Shown: piece by piece, positions 57,630-64,000 of the stretch | Layout: each line of letters starts with the position of its first letter | How positions within the stretch are numbered: the stretch's first letter is position 1 | DNA from: Geodermatophilus aquaeductus | Lineage (GTDB): Bacteria; Actinomycetota; Actinomycetes; Mycobacteriales; Geodermatophilaceae | Length of the DNA: 64,000 bases | Direction: 5' to 3' | Assembly (NCBI RefSeq): GCF_900182545.1 | Contig: NZ_FXTJ01000007.1 | Span: forward strand, 62,001-126,000 | Notes under the pieces: generated by a model | Databases searched by the model: none | What the model was told of the DNA's origin: nothing | Seen by the model: the letters and a program-made list of their open reading frames with translations, nothing else | Position numbers and translations under genes: made by a program

Positions 57630-60600
57630 GCTGCGTCCCCGCTCGTCGCGAGCCCCGTCCCCGCGAGGGACGGGGCTCGCTGCGTTCCGGGGCCGCCTGG
57701 AGCGTCCCGGGGCCCGGACCTCAGTAGCGGCCGCGCGCCCGCGGGTCGCGGCCGGTGGCGCTGCGGATGTCCACGATGCGGCGGATGGCCCGCTCGAGCG
57801 CGTAGTCGGCGCTGGCGGCCACGCCCTTGACGTCGGCATTGAGCTCGGCGGCCACCCCGATCGCCTGCTGCAGCCCCTCGATGCTCCAGCCGCGGGCCTG
57901 GCTCTGCGCCTTCTTGACCTTCCACGGCGGCAGCTTCAGCGCCCGGGCGAGCTCGCCGGGGTTGGCGGTGTTCAGCGAGGTGACCCGGGCGGCGGTCCGG
58001 ACGCCGTCGGCGATCGCGTCGGCGATGAGCACGTGCGCGACGCCGCGCTCGAGCGCCCAGCGCAGCGACTCGATCGACCCTTGGCGGTCCCCCACCAGCA
58101 CCTTCTCGGCGACGGTGAAGCCGGTGACCTCGGCCTGCCCGCGGTGGAACCGCGCGACGGCGTCGGCGTCGATGGTGCCGCCGAAGTCGGCGACCAGCTG
58201 GGTGGCCGCCGACGCCAGCGCCCGCAGGTCCCCGCCGATCGCCTCGACCAGCGCGGTCACCGCGTCCGGGGTGATCCGGCCGCCGGCCGAGCGCACCTCG
58301 TTGCGCACGAAGGCCGCCCGGTCGCCGGCCGAGGAGATCTTGGGGCACTCGTCGACCGCGGCACCGGCCGCGGTCATCGCCTTGAGCAGGGCCTCGTTGC
58401 GCTTGCCGCCGTGGTGGACGACGACCAGCGTGAGCTCGGGGTCGGGGTCCTTGCAGTAGCTGGTCAGCGCGTCGACCAGGGCGCCGGCGGCCTCGTGCAC
58501 GCCCGCCACGACGACCAGTCGGTGCTCGCCGAACAGCGACGGCGCCAGGACGTCGGCGAGCTGGCCGGCCGGCAGGCCGAGCGCGGGCAGCTCGTGCAGC
58601 TCCGCCTGCGGGTGGCGCTCGAGGACGGCGGCGCGCACGGCGGCGACGGCGCGGGAGCGGAGCAGCTCCTCCTCGCCGACGACGACCCGCAGCCGGGAGG
58701 TCGGTGCCGGGGGTGCCGCTGCCACGCCCCGATGGTGTCACGGCCCGCCGACGGTCCCGCCGCGCCACGGGGCCCGGGGGCAGGCCGTCGGGGAGATCCG
58801 CGGTGACCGGTGCCGGACGGGCGGCCGACGCACCCGGCGATCCCCGCGCCGCGACGCCCCACTCCCCCGCCGACCCGACGACGGCCAGGTCGCCCTCCCG
58901 GTCGGTGCGGTGCACCTGCACGCCGTCGCGGGCCAGCAGCGACAGCAGCCGCGGCGCCGGGTGCCCGTAGGTGTTGTCCGCGCCGACGCTCACCAGCGCC
59001 ACCCGGGCGCCGGTCGCGGCGAGGAAGGCCGGGTCGGCGTCGGCGCTGCCGTGGTGCGGCACCTTGAGCACGTCGGCGCGCAGGTCCACCCCGCGGTCGA
59101 GCACACGCGCCTCGGCGGTGGCACCCAGGTCGCCGGTGAGCAGCACCCGGACGCCGCGCGCGGTGACCCGCACGACCAGCGAGAGGTCGTTGGGCTCGGC
59201 GGCCGCCGTCGCGATCTCCGGGGGCGGGGCGAGGACCTCCAGGCGCACGTCGCCCACCTCCCGTCGGTCTCCGGGGACCAGCACCTCGCGGGCGGCGCGG
59301 GCCCGGACGACCGCGGCGTCGAGGGCCCCGGCCCGCTCGTCGGCCGGGGACAGCGTCCCGGTGGCGACGGTTCCCACCTCCCGTCCCTCCAGGGCGCCGG
59401 CCAGTCCGCCGACGTGGTCGGCGTCGAGGTGGGACAGCAGCACCAGCGGCAGCCGGTCGATCCCGAGCCGGTCGAGGCAGCGGTCGACCGGGCCGACCTC
59501 CGGGCCGGCGTCGACGAGCACCCCCTCGCCGGGACCGGTCGGCACCACCAGGGCGTCGCCCTGCCCGACGTCGCAGGCGACCAGGACCGCTCCGGCGGGC
59601 GGCCAGCCGTCGGCCGCCTGGCGCAGCGGCCAGCCGAGCAGCACCAGGCCGACCAACGCCGCCAGCGCGAGCGGGCGCAGCCGACGGTGGCGCCACAGCG
59701 CCAGACCGGCGAGCAGCAGCAGGACGGTGAGCAGCAGGGCCCCGCCCGTGCCGGCCGGCCAGCCGGTGGCGCCGTCGGGCAGGCCGGCCGCGGTCCGGGC
59801 CACGAGGACCAGCCACCGCGCCGGCCAGCCCGCCAGCCACACGAGGACGTTCCCGCCGACCGGCAGGACCGGCCCGGCGAGAGCCGCGAGCAGGCCCAGC
59901 ACCGTCGCCGGCGCCACCGCGGGCGCGGCGATCAGGTTGGCCGGCAGCGACACCGGGCTGACCAGGCCGGACAGCCCCGCCACCAGCGGCGCGGTGGCCA
60001 GCCCGGCGGCCGCGGCGACGGCCACGGCGTCGGCCGGGGTCCGCGGCCAGCCCCGCCGCTGCAGGCGTCGCGACCAGCCGGGCGCGAGCAGCACGATGGC
60101 CGCCGTCGCCGCGACCGACAGGGCGAAGCCGGCGTCGCGGGCCAGTCGCGGATCCAGGAGCAGCAGCACGACCACCGAGGCCGACAGCGCCGGCACGGCC
60201 GTCCGCGCGCGCCCGGTGGCGAGGGCGAGGAGCGTGACCGCACCCATGGCCGCCGCGCGCACCACGCTGGCGTCGGGCCGGACGAGCACCACGAAGCCGG
60301 CCAGGGCGACCAGCGCCACCCCCGCCTGGACCCGCCGGCTCACCGCCCTGCGACGCAGCGGCGCGAGGACGCCGGTGAGGACGATCGCGACGTTCGCTCC
60401 CGACACCGCGGTCAGGTGGGACAGCCCGGCGCGCCGGAAGTCCTCCTCCAGCACCGGGTCGAGGCCCCGGGTGTCCCCCACGACCAGCCCGGGCAGCAAC
60501 CCGTCGGCCGGTGTGTCCAGCACCCGCCGCGCCGAGGCGGCCAGCCCGTCGCGCACCGCGCCGGCGGCCCGCTGCAGCCGCGACGGCTCCTCCACCGGCT

Positions 60601-61156
60601 CGGGCGGCCCCCGCGCCGACAGCCGGGCGACGACGCCCTCGGTGGCCGGCACGGTCGCGACCGACACCCGCGTCCGGACGACCTCGCCGGGCAGCACCCC
60701 GGCCCAGTCCTCCGCCGGGGCGAACAGCACCGCCCCGGCGCTCAGCCCGACCGTGCCCGCGTCGTCGGCGACGGCGGTGACCGTGACGTCGAGGACCAGC
60801 CGCGGCGGACCGACGCCCCGGATGCGCCGCGGGTCGCCGTCCACCTCCAGGACCACGCCGACCGTCCGGCCGCCGGCCGCCTCGGCCAGCGGGGACGCGG
60901 CACGGGCGGCACCGCGGACGGCGGCGACCGTGGCGGTGGTGGCCACGGCGGCGAGGACGGCCAGCAGGACGAGGGCGCGGGCCGATCGCCGGCGGGGAGC
61001 GAGCAGGACGGCGGCGAGAGTGGCGGCACCTGCCAGGACGAGCAGCGCGGCGGGCGGGAGCAGCGCCGCGAGGAGGGTGACCGCCCAGACCGCGGCGGCG
61101 ACCGGGACCAGGCGCAGGTCCAGCCACGACCAGCGGCGGTCGCGGCCGGTGCTCAC
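57422..61156 (-). CDS. comEC: ComEC/Rec2 DNA uptake channel; no stop codon at the expected end
   Basis: GTG 61156 overlaps the comEA stop (GTGA). The first ~800 residues are a full ComEC: an OB-like N-terminal part, the competence membrane domain ([21 protein letters not shown] and [15 protein letters not shown]), and a metallo-beta-lactamase-like domain ([28 protein letters not shown]). It forms the inner-membrane channel for single-stranded DNA. Homology stops near 58800, but the frame has no stop until 57422, so the formal product is 1244 residues. The last ~435 are Arg/Ala/Gly-rich and overlap holA in another frame. A lost stop or a frameshift near 58740-58850 is likely; the functional end is probably about 58730. 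Confidence 0.8.
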   Translation of the reverse strand: MSTGRDRRWSWLDLRLVPVAAAVWAVTLLAALLPPAALLVLAGAATLAAVLLAPRRRSARALVLLAVLAAVATTATVAAVRGAARAASPLAEAAGGRTVGVVLEVDGDPRRIRGVGPPRLVLDVTVTAVADDAGTVGLSAGAVLFAPAEDWAGVLPGEVVRTRVSVATVPATEGVVARLSARGPPEPVEEPSRLQRAAGAVRDGLAASARRVLDTPADGLLPGLVVGDTRGLDPVLEEDFRRAGLSHLTAVSGANVAIVLTGVLAPLRRRAVSRRVQAGVALVALAGFVVLVRPDASVVRAAAMGAVTLLALATGRARTAVPALSASVVVLLLLDPRLARDAGFALSVAATAAIVLLAPGWSRRLQRRGWPRTPADAVAVAAAAGLATAPLVAGLSGLVSPVSLPANLIAAPAVAPATVLGLLAALAGPVLPVGGNVLVWLAGWPARWLVLVARTAAGLPDGATGWPAGTGGALLLTVLLLLAGLALWRHRRLRPLALAALVGLVLLGWPLRQAADGWPPAGAVLVACDVGQGDALVVPTGPGEGVLVDAGPEVGPVDRCLDRLGIDRLPLVLLSHLDADHVGGLAGALEGREVGTVATGTLSPADERAGALDAAVVRARAAREVLVPGDRREVGDVRLEVLAPPPEIATAAAEPNDLSLVVRVTARGVRVLLTGDLGATAEARVLDRGVDLRADVLKVPHHGSADADPAFLAATGARVALVSVGADNTYGHPAPRLLSLLARDGVQVHRTDREGDLAVVGSAGEWGVAARGSPGASAARPAPVTADLPDGLPPGPVARRDRRRAVTPSGRGSGTPGTDLPAAGRRRRGGAAPLPRRRRRARRRPRAPPAGGAARAARARPAGRPARRRPGAVAVRRAPTGRRGGRARGRRRPGRRADQLLQGPRPRAHAGRRPPRRQAQRGPAQGDDRGRCRGRRVPQDLLGRRPGGLRAQRGALGRRPDHPGRGDRAGRGDRRGPAGAGVGGHPAGRRLRRHHRRRRRRAVPPRAGRGHRLHRRREGAGGGPPRVDRVAALGARARRRARAHRRRDRRRRPDRRPGHLAEHRQPRRARPGAEAAAVEGQEGAEPGPRLEHRGAAAGDRGGRRAQCRRQGRGRQRRLRARAGHPPHRGHPQRHRPRPAGARPLLRSGPRDAPGGPGTQRAPSLAGTGLATSGDAAQRLVSCLAMPDLRLAAWFLWMMPLLAALSRALPAFCSAVVAASVSPAAAASRKRRTAVFRADLTATLR
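57648..57680. terminator. Hairpin between rpsT and holA
   Basis: Arms GCGAGCCCCGTCCC (57648-57661) and its complement (57667-57680), loop CGCGA; perfect 14-bp stem between convergent stops. Confidence 0.8.
57721..58725 (-). CDS. holA: DNA polymerase III subunit delta
   Basis: 334 residues from GTG 58725. Clamp-loader delta: [19 protein letters not shown] at the N-terminus, [16 protein letters not shown], and a C-terminal helical domain with [17 protein letters not shown]. It opens the sliding clamp. The conserved position between rpsT and comEC supports it. Its whole length is overlapped, in another frame, by the formal extension of comEC; this frame is the one with family similarity. Confidence 0.94.
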   Translation of the reverse strand: MAAAPPAPTSRLRVVVGEEELLRSRAVAAVRAAVLERHPQAELHELPALGLPAGQLADVLAPSLFGEHRLVVVAGVHEAAGALVDALTSYCKDPDPELTLVVVHHGGKRNEALLKAMTAAGAAVDECPKISSAGDRAAFVRNEVRSAGGRITPDAVTALVEAIGGDLRALASAATQLVADFGGTIDADAVARFHRGQAEVTGFTVAEKVLVGDRQGSIESLRWALERGVAHVLIADAIADGVRTAARVTSLNTANPGELARALKLPPWKVKKAQSQARGWSIEGLQQAIGVAAELNADVKGVAASADYALERAIRRIVDIRSATGRDPRARGRY

Positions 61157-62007
61157 ACCCGCACCAGGTCGGCCAGCTCGCCGTAGACCGCCGGCCCGAT
61201 GCCCGGCACGTCGTCGAGCTGCTCGACCCTGGCGAACCGGCCGTGCTGCTCGCGGTGGTCGACGATCCGCTGGGCGAGGACCGGCCCGATGCCGGGCAGC
61301 GCGTCGAGGTCGGCGACCGTGGCCGTGTTCAGGTCGAGCGGGCCGGCCGGCGCCGCGCCACCGGCCGCGCCGGCCGCCGGGCCCGGCACGCCCACGGCGA
61401 CCTGCTGGCCGTCGCTGACGACCGCGGCCAGGTTGACCGAGGCGGGGTCGGCCTCGGGCAGGAGGCCGCCGGCCGCCGCCACCGCGTCGGCCACCCGGGC
61501 ACCCTCAGGCAGCGTCACCAGGCCCGGGGAGACGACCAGCCCGACGACCGAGACGACCACGGTGGTCCGGGCCTCGACGGCCTCCCCGACCGCCGTCCCC
61601 TCTTCTGTCCCCGGTGCGTCCGCCTCGGCCGCGGGGGCCACCTCGGGCGATGGCGCCGGCTCGACCTCCGGCCGCTGAAGCCAGGTCCAGCCGACCAGCA
61701 GCAGGGCGGCGAGCAGGCCGGTGAGCCACAGGGCGGCACTGCCGCGGCGGCCCGGGTCGACGCGCACGGCGCGGCCCGGTGCCCGGTGGCGGCCCAGACC
61801 GTCGGGCAGCCGTTCCCCGGGGTCGTCGTCTGGAAGCGGGTCGGGGTCGTCCCCGGGAGGACGGAGGAGGGCGACGCCCGTGCGGGGCGCGTCCTCGAGC
61901 GGGTCGTCCTCGGGCAGCCAGCCGGAGCGCCGCCCCTCGTCGAGCAGCACGCGCAGGCGGGCACGGATGACGTCGGCTGCGGGATCGCGACGGGAGGTCA
62001 GGCGCAC
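61153..62007 (-). CDS. comEA: Competence protein ComEA
   Basis: 284 residues from GTG 62007. One membrane helix near residues 92-110 (ALWLTGLLAALLLVGWTW), then an SLBB-like domain (VVVSVVGLVVSPGLVTLPEGARV), and a C-terminal double helix-hairpin-helix DNA-binding domain (LNTATVADLDALPGIGPVLA). It binds double-stranded DNA outside the membrane and passes it to ComEC. The cytoplasmic N-terminus of 90 residues is longer than in Bacillus. Confidence 0.94.
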   Translation of the reverse strand: MRLTSRRDPAADVIRARLRVLLDEGRRSGWLPEDDPLEDAPRTGVALLRPPGDDPDPLPDDDPGERLPDGLGRHRAPGRAVRVDPGRRGSAALWLTGLLAALLLVGWTWLQRPEVEPAPSPEVAPAAEADAPGTEEGTAVGEAVEARTTVVVSVVGLVVSPGLVTLPEGARVADAVAAAGGLLPEADPASVNLAAVVSDGQQVAVGVPGPAAGAAGGAAPAGPLDLNTATVADLDALPGIGPVLAQRIVDHREQHGRFARVEQLDDVPGIGPAVYGELADLVRV

Positions 62008-62014
62008 GCGGCGG

Positions 62015-62020
62015 ACGCTA
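62015..62020 (-). promoter_or_regulatory. Leaderless-type -10 box (TAGCGT) of comEA-comEC
   Basis: TAGCGT, seven bases, then GTG 62007 on the minus strand, identical in geometry to selD. Confidence 0.6.
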
Positions 62021-62145
62021 GGCAGCCCGCCCCGCCGGGGAGCCGTCCGCCGGCCGGCTGTGGACGGCGGTGCCGGCTGTGGACGCGCGGGACCCGGAGG
62101 ACCGGGGTCCGGTGCAGGCTGCGCCCCGTGTCCGCCGTTCCGCTC

Positions 62146-63021
62146 TCAGTCCCGGTCGCGGTCCCCGTCGCGGTCGTCGGCCGGGCTCACCACCACGCCC
62201 ACCGCGCCGGGCCCGACGTGCGCGCCGATCGCTGCCCCCAGCTCGCTGACGTACAGCTCGCGCGCGTCGGGCACCGCGCGCTGCAGCTCCGCGGCGAGCT
62301 TCGCGGCGCGCTCGGGAGCCGCGAGGTGGTGCACGGCGAAGGAGGCGCCGGGACCGCCGGCGGCCTCCACGGCGCGCTGCACGAGCCGGGCCAGCGCGCG
62401 GGCCGACGTGCGCACCCGCTCCAGCGGGACGACCTGCCCGTCGGCGACGTGCAGCACCGGCTTGACCGCCAGCGCCGTCCCCAGCAGCGAGGCCGCCGAG
62501 CCGATCCGGCCACCGCGGCGGAGGTGCTCGAGCGTGTCGACGACGAAGAACGTCCGCGTGCGGGCGGCCGTGCGCTGCGCGACGGCGGCGACCTGCGCTG
62601 CGTCGCCCCCCTCGGCGGCGCAGCGCGCGGCGGCGAGGACGGCGAAGCCGGTGCCCATGGCCGCCGACCGCGAGTCGATCACCGTGACGACGTGCTCACC
62701 GACCTGGGCGGCGGCCAGCCGCGCGGCGTCCCAGGTGCTCGACAGCTCCGCGGACAGGTGGACCGAGACCACCCGGTCGGCGCCCTCGGCGAGCCGGCGG
62801 CGGTAGGCGGCGACGAAGTCGCCGGGCGTCGGCCGCGACGTGGACACCTGCTGGCCGCGGGTCGCCACGGCCCGGGCGACCTCGTCGGGGGTGATCTCCT
62901 CGCCCTCGCGCCCCGAGCGGCCGGCGAGAGCCACGTAGAGCGGCACCACCTCGATGCCGTAGCGCGCCACGACCTCGGGAGGCAGGTAGGCCGTGGAGTC
63001 GGTGACCACGGCGACGGGCAT
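62146..63021 (-). CDS. DegV-family fatty-acid-binding protein
   Basis: 291 residues from ATG 63021. MPVAVVTDSTAYLPPE at the start, SRPTPGDFVAAYRRRLAEGADRVV, HLSAELSSTWDAARLA and DTLEHLRRGGRIG are the fatty-acid-binding landmarks of DegV (FakB-like). A partner FakA kinase is not in the window. A TAGCCT box six bases before the ATG suggests a leaderless mRNA. The C-terminus is a short Asp/Arg repeat. Confidence 0.93.
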   Translation of the reverse strand: MPVAVVTDSTAYLPPEVVARYGIEVVPLYVALAGRSGREGEEITPDEVARAVATRGQQVSTSRPTPGDFVAAYRRRLAEGADRVVSVHLSAELSSTWDAARLAAAQVGEHVVTVIDSRSAAMGTGFAVLAAARCAAEGGDAAQVAAVAQRTAARTRTFFVVDTLEHLRRGGRIGSAASLLGTALAVKPVLHVADGQVVPLERVRTSARALARLVQRAVEAAGGPGASFAVHHLAAPERAAKLAAELQRAVPDARELYVSELGAAIGAHVGPGAVGVVVSPADDRDGDRDRD

Positions 63022-63027
63022 CACGAG

Positions 63028-63033
63028 AGGCTA
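63028..63033 (-). promoter_or_regulatory. Leaderless-type -10 box (TAGCCT) of the degV gene
   Basis: TAGCCT, six bases, then ATG 63021. Confidence 0.5.
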
Positions 63034-63076
63034 GCCCGCGCCCCGCGGGCGGTCGGCCGGTGTCCCGAGGGCTGCG

Positions 63077-63826
63077 TCAGAGGACCGCGTCGGCGTCCTG
63101 CGCGGGCGGCGCGGCGCCCTCGGGGGTGGCCTCGGCATCCGCCGGGGCGGTGGCCGGCCGGCCGGTGGCCGGCCCCTCGAGCCGACCCGGGAGCGCGGCC
63201 ACGACGGTGTTGTGCCGCATCAGGCGCCAGCGCTCCCCTTGGCGGGCCAGTTCGCTCCAGCCGCAGTTGGCCAGCGGTCCGAACACCCGGCGGTGCTGCG
63301 GGCCGAGCTCGAGCAGGGCCTCGATGAGCCGCCCGGCGGTCCCGCCGTGGGTGACGACGACGGCGACCTCGGCCGGCGGCAGGTCCCGCAGGGCGGCCAG
63401 CGCGCGGCGGGCGACGTCGGCGGCCTGCTCGCCGCCGCGGTCGGGCACCGGGCGGCCGGCGAGCCACTCGGCGTACTGCTCGGGATGGCGCTCGGCGACC
63501 TCGTCGCGGGTGAGCCCCTCCCAGGAGCCCAGGCCGTGCTCGCGCAGCCGCTCGTCGAGGAGCAGCGGCACGCCGAGCACGCCGGTGAGGGCGGTCGCGG
63601 TGTCGGCGGCCCGCACGAGGTCGCTGGCGACGACGACCGTGGTCTCCGCGGAGAGCCCGGTCGCCACCAGGTGCGGCGCCGTGCGGGCGGCCTGCGCGCG
63701 GCCCTCGGCGTCCAGGGGCGGGTCCATCTGCCCCTGGAAGCGCCCGGTGGCGTTCCACTCCGTGCGGCCGTGCCGCCAGACGACGAGCCGGGGCACCGGC
63801 AGGTCGAGCGCGGCGGGGGCCGTCAC
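63077..63826 (-). CDS. Histidine phosphatase family protein (phosphoglycerate mutase-like)
   Basis: 249 residues, GTG 63826 overlapping the previous stop (GTGA). The RHG motif is VVWRHGRTEWNATGRFQGQMD with catalytic His19; the second His is in VVVTHGGTAGRLIEAL. In mycobacteria the gene in this position is a glucosyl-3-phosphoglycerate phosphatase; here that is inference from order. The C-terminal 40 residues are a disordered Ala/Pro tail. Confidence 0.92.
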   Translation of the reverse strand: MTAPAALDLPVPRLVVWRHGRTEWNATGRFQGQMDPPLDAEGRAQAARTAPHLVATGLSAETTVVVASDLVRAADTATALTGVLGVPLLLDERLREHGLGSWEGLTRDEVAERHPEQYAEWLAGRPVPDRGGEQAADVARRALAALRDLPPAEVAVVVTHGGTAGRLIEALLELGPQHRRVFGPLANCGWSELARQGERWRLMRHNTVVAALPGRLEGPATGRPATAPADAEATPEGAAPPAQDADAVL

Positions 63827-64000
63827 CGGCCGGTCGTCCCCGCGTCCCCGTCCCCGGTCGCGGAGCCCGGGCCATGGACGTCCGAGCCGTCCGAGCCGTC
63901 CGAGCCGGCCGTGCCGTCGTCCAGGTGGCCGTCCTGCATCGGGTCGCCCTCGAGGGCGTCCTCGTCGGCGAGGTCGTCCTCGGTGAGGTCCTCGGTGGGG
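63823..64000 (-). CDS. C-terminal fragment of an acidic-tailed protein (possibly RsfS)
   Basis: Open from the window edge to TGA 63825-63823. The visible 58 residues are Asp/Glu/Gly-rich (TEDLTEDDLADEDALEGD, then GSDGSDGSD repeats, ending DAGTTGR). Gene order degV-phosphatase in actinobacteria is usually preceded by rsfS, the ribosomal silencing factor, so this may be an unusual acidic tail of RsfS. No RsfS core is in the window, so the identity is unproven. Confidence 0.5.
   Translation of the reverse strand, partial: PTEDLTEDDLADEDALEGDPMQDGHLDDGTAGSDGSDGSDVHGPGSATGDGDAGTTGR

Overview
The window is very GC-rich and densely packed. GTG starts and TGA stops predominate, and many neighbouring genes overlap by four bases (GTGA or ATGA). 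Gene content and order match the conserved actinobacterial core (dnaG, glyS, uppS-recO, era, phoH-ybeY-CorC, rsmE-dnaJ-hrcA, hemW, lepA, rpsT, holA, comEC-comEA, degV). A selenocysteine tRNA whose anticodon reads CUA points to the Geodermatophilaceae (Blastococcus, Geodermatophilus, Modestobacter), where UAG-decoding tRNA-Sec has been reported. No phage, insertion sequence, CRISPR array or rRNA is visible, so this is ordinary chromosome with some lineage-specific additions.

Layout. 1-7 kb: dnaG, interrupted by a 209-residue intein inside its zinc motif, then a hypothetical protein, a YdcF-type protein and pyruvate phosphate dikinase (ppdK), all on the minus strand. 7-15 kb: tRNA dihydrouridine synthase, an alcohol dehydrogenase, a GT9 glycosyltransferase, glyS, and three proteins that start MSQPP or share one exported domain. 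15-26 kb: two near-identical receptor Ser/Thr kinases, a third atypical kinase, a CPA2 antiporter, and an operon of an oxidoreductase-like protein, a small membrane protein and an FHA/zinc-ribbon protein. 26-38 kb: cell wall, repair, ribosome maturation and heat-shock genes, with a CIRCE operator before hrcA. 38-45 kb: a GNAT acetyltransferase, an ABC exporter with a DesK/DesR-type two-component system, hemW, an enoyl-CoA hydratase and a PH-domain protein. 45-50 kb: the full selenocysteine set selB, selA, selC (tRNA) and selD. 50-55 kb: a secreted protein, a quinone-reductase-like enzyme, a monooxygenase-like protein, an LprG/P55-like lipid export pair and a MOSC protein. 55-64 kb: lepA, rpsT, holA, comEC, comEA, degV, a histidine phosphatase and the tail of an upstream gene.

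The strongest observations are: (1) selC with a CUA anticodon next to selA, selB and selD, implying Sec insertion at UAG; (2) a DnaG intein whose +1 cysteine is also a zinc ligand of the primase; (3) a kinase/FHA/oxidoreductase locus that looks like an undescribed phospho-signalling module; (4) a family of GTGCTCTGC...GCAGAGCAC hairpins stacked three at a time between convergent genes. Several genes appear to be transcribed without leaders, from a TAGNNT box 6-7 bases before the start codon.
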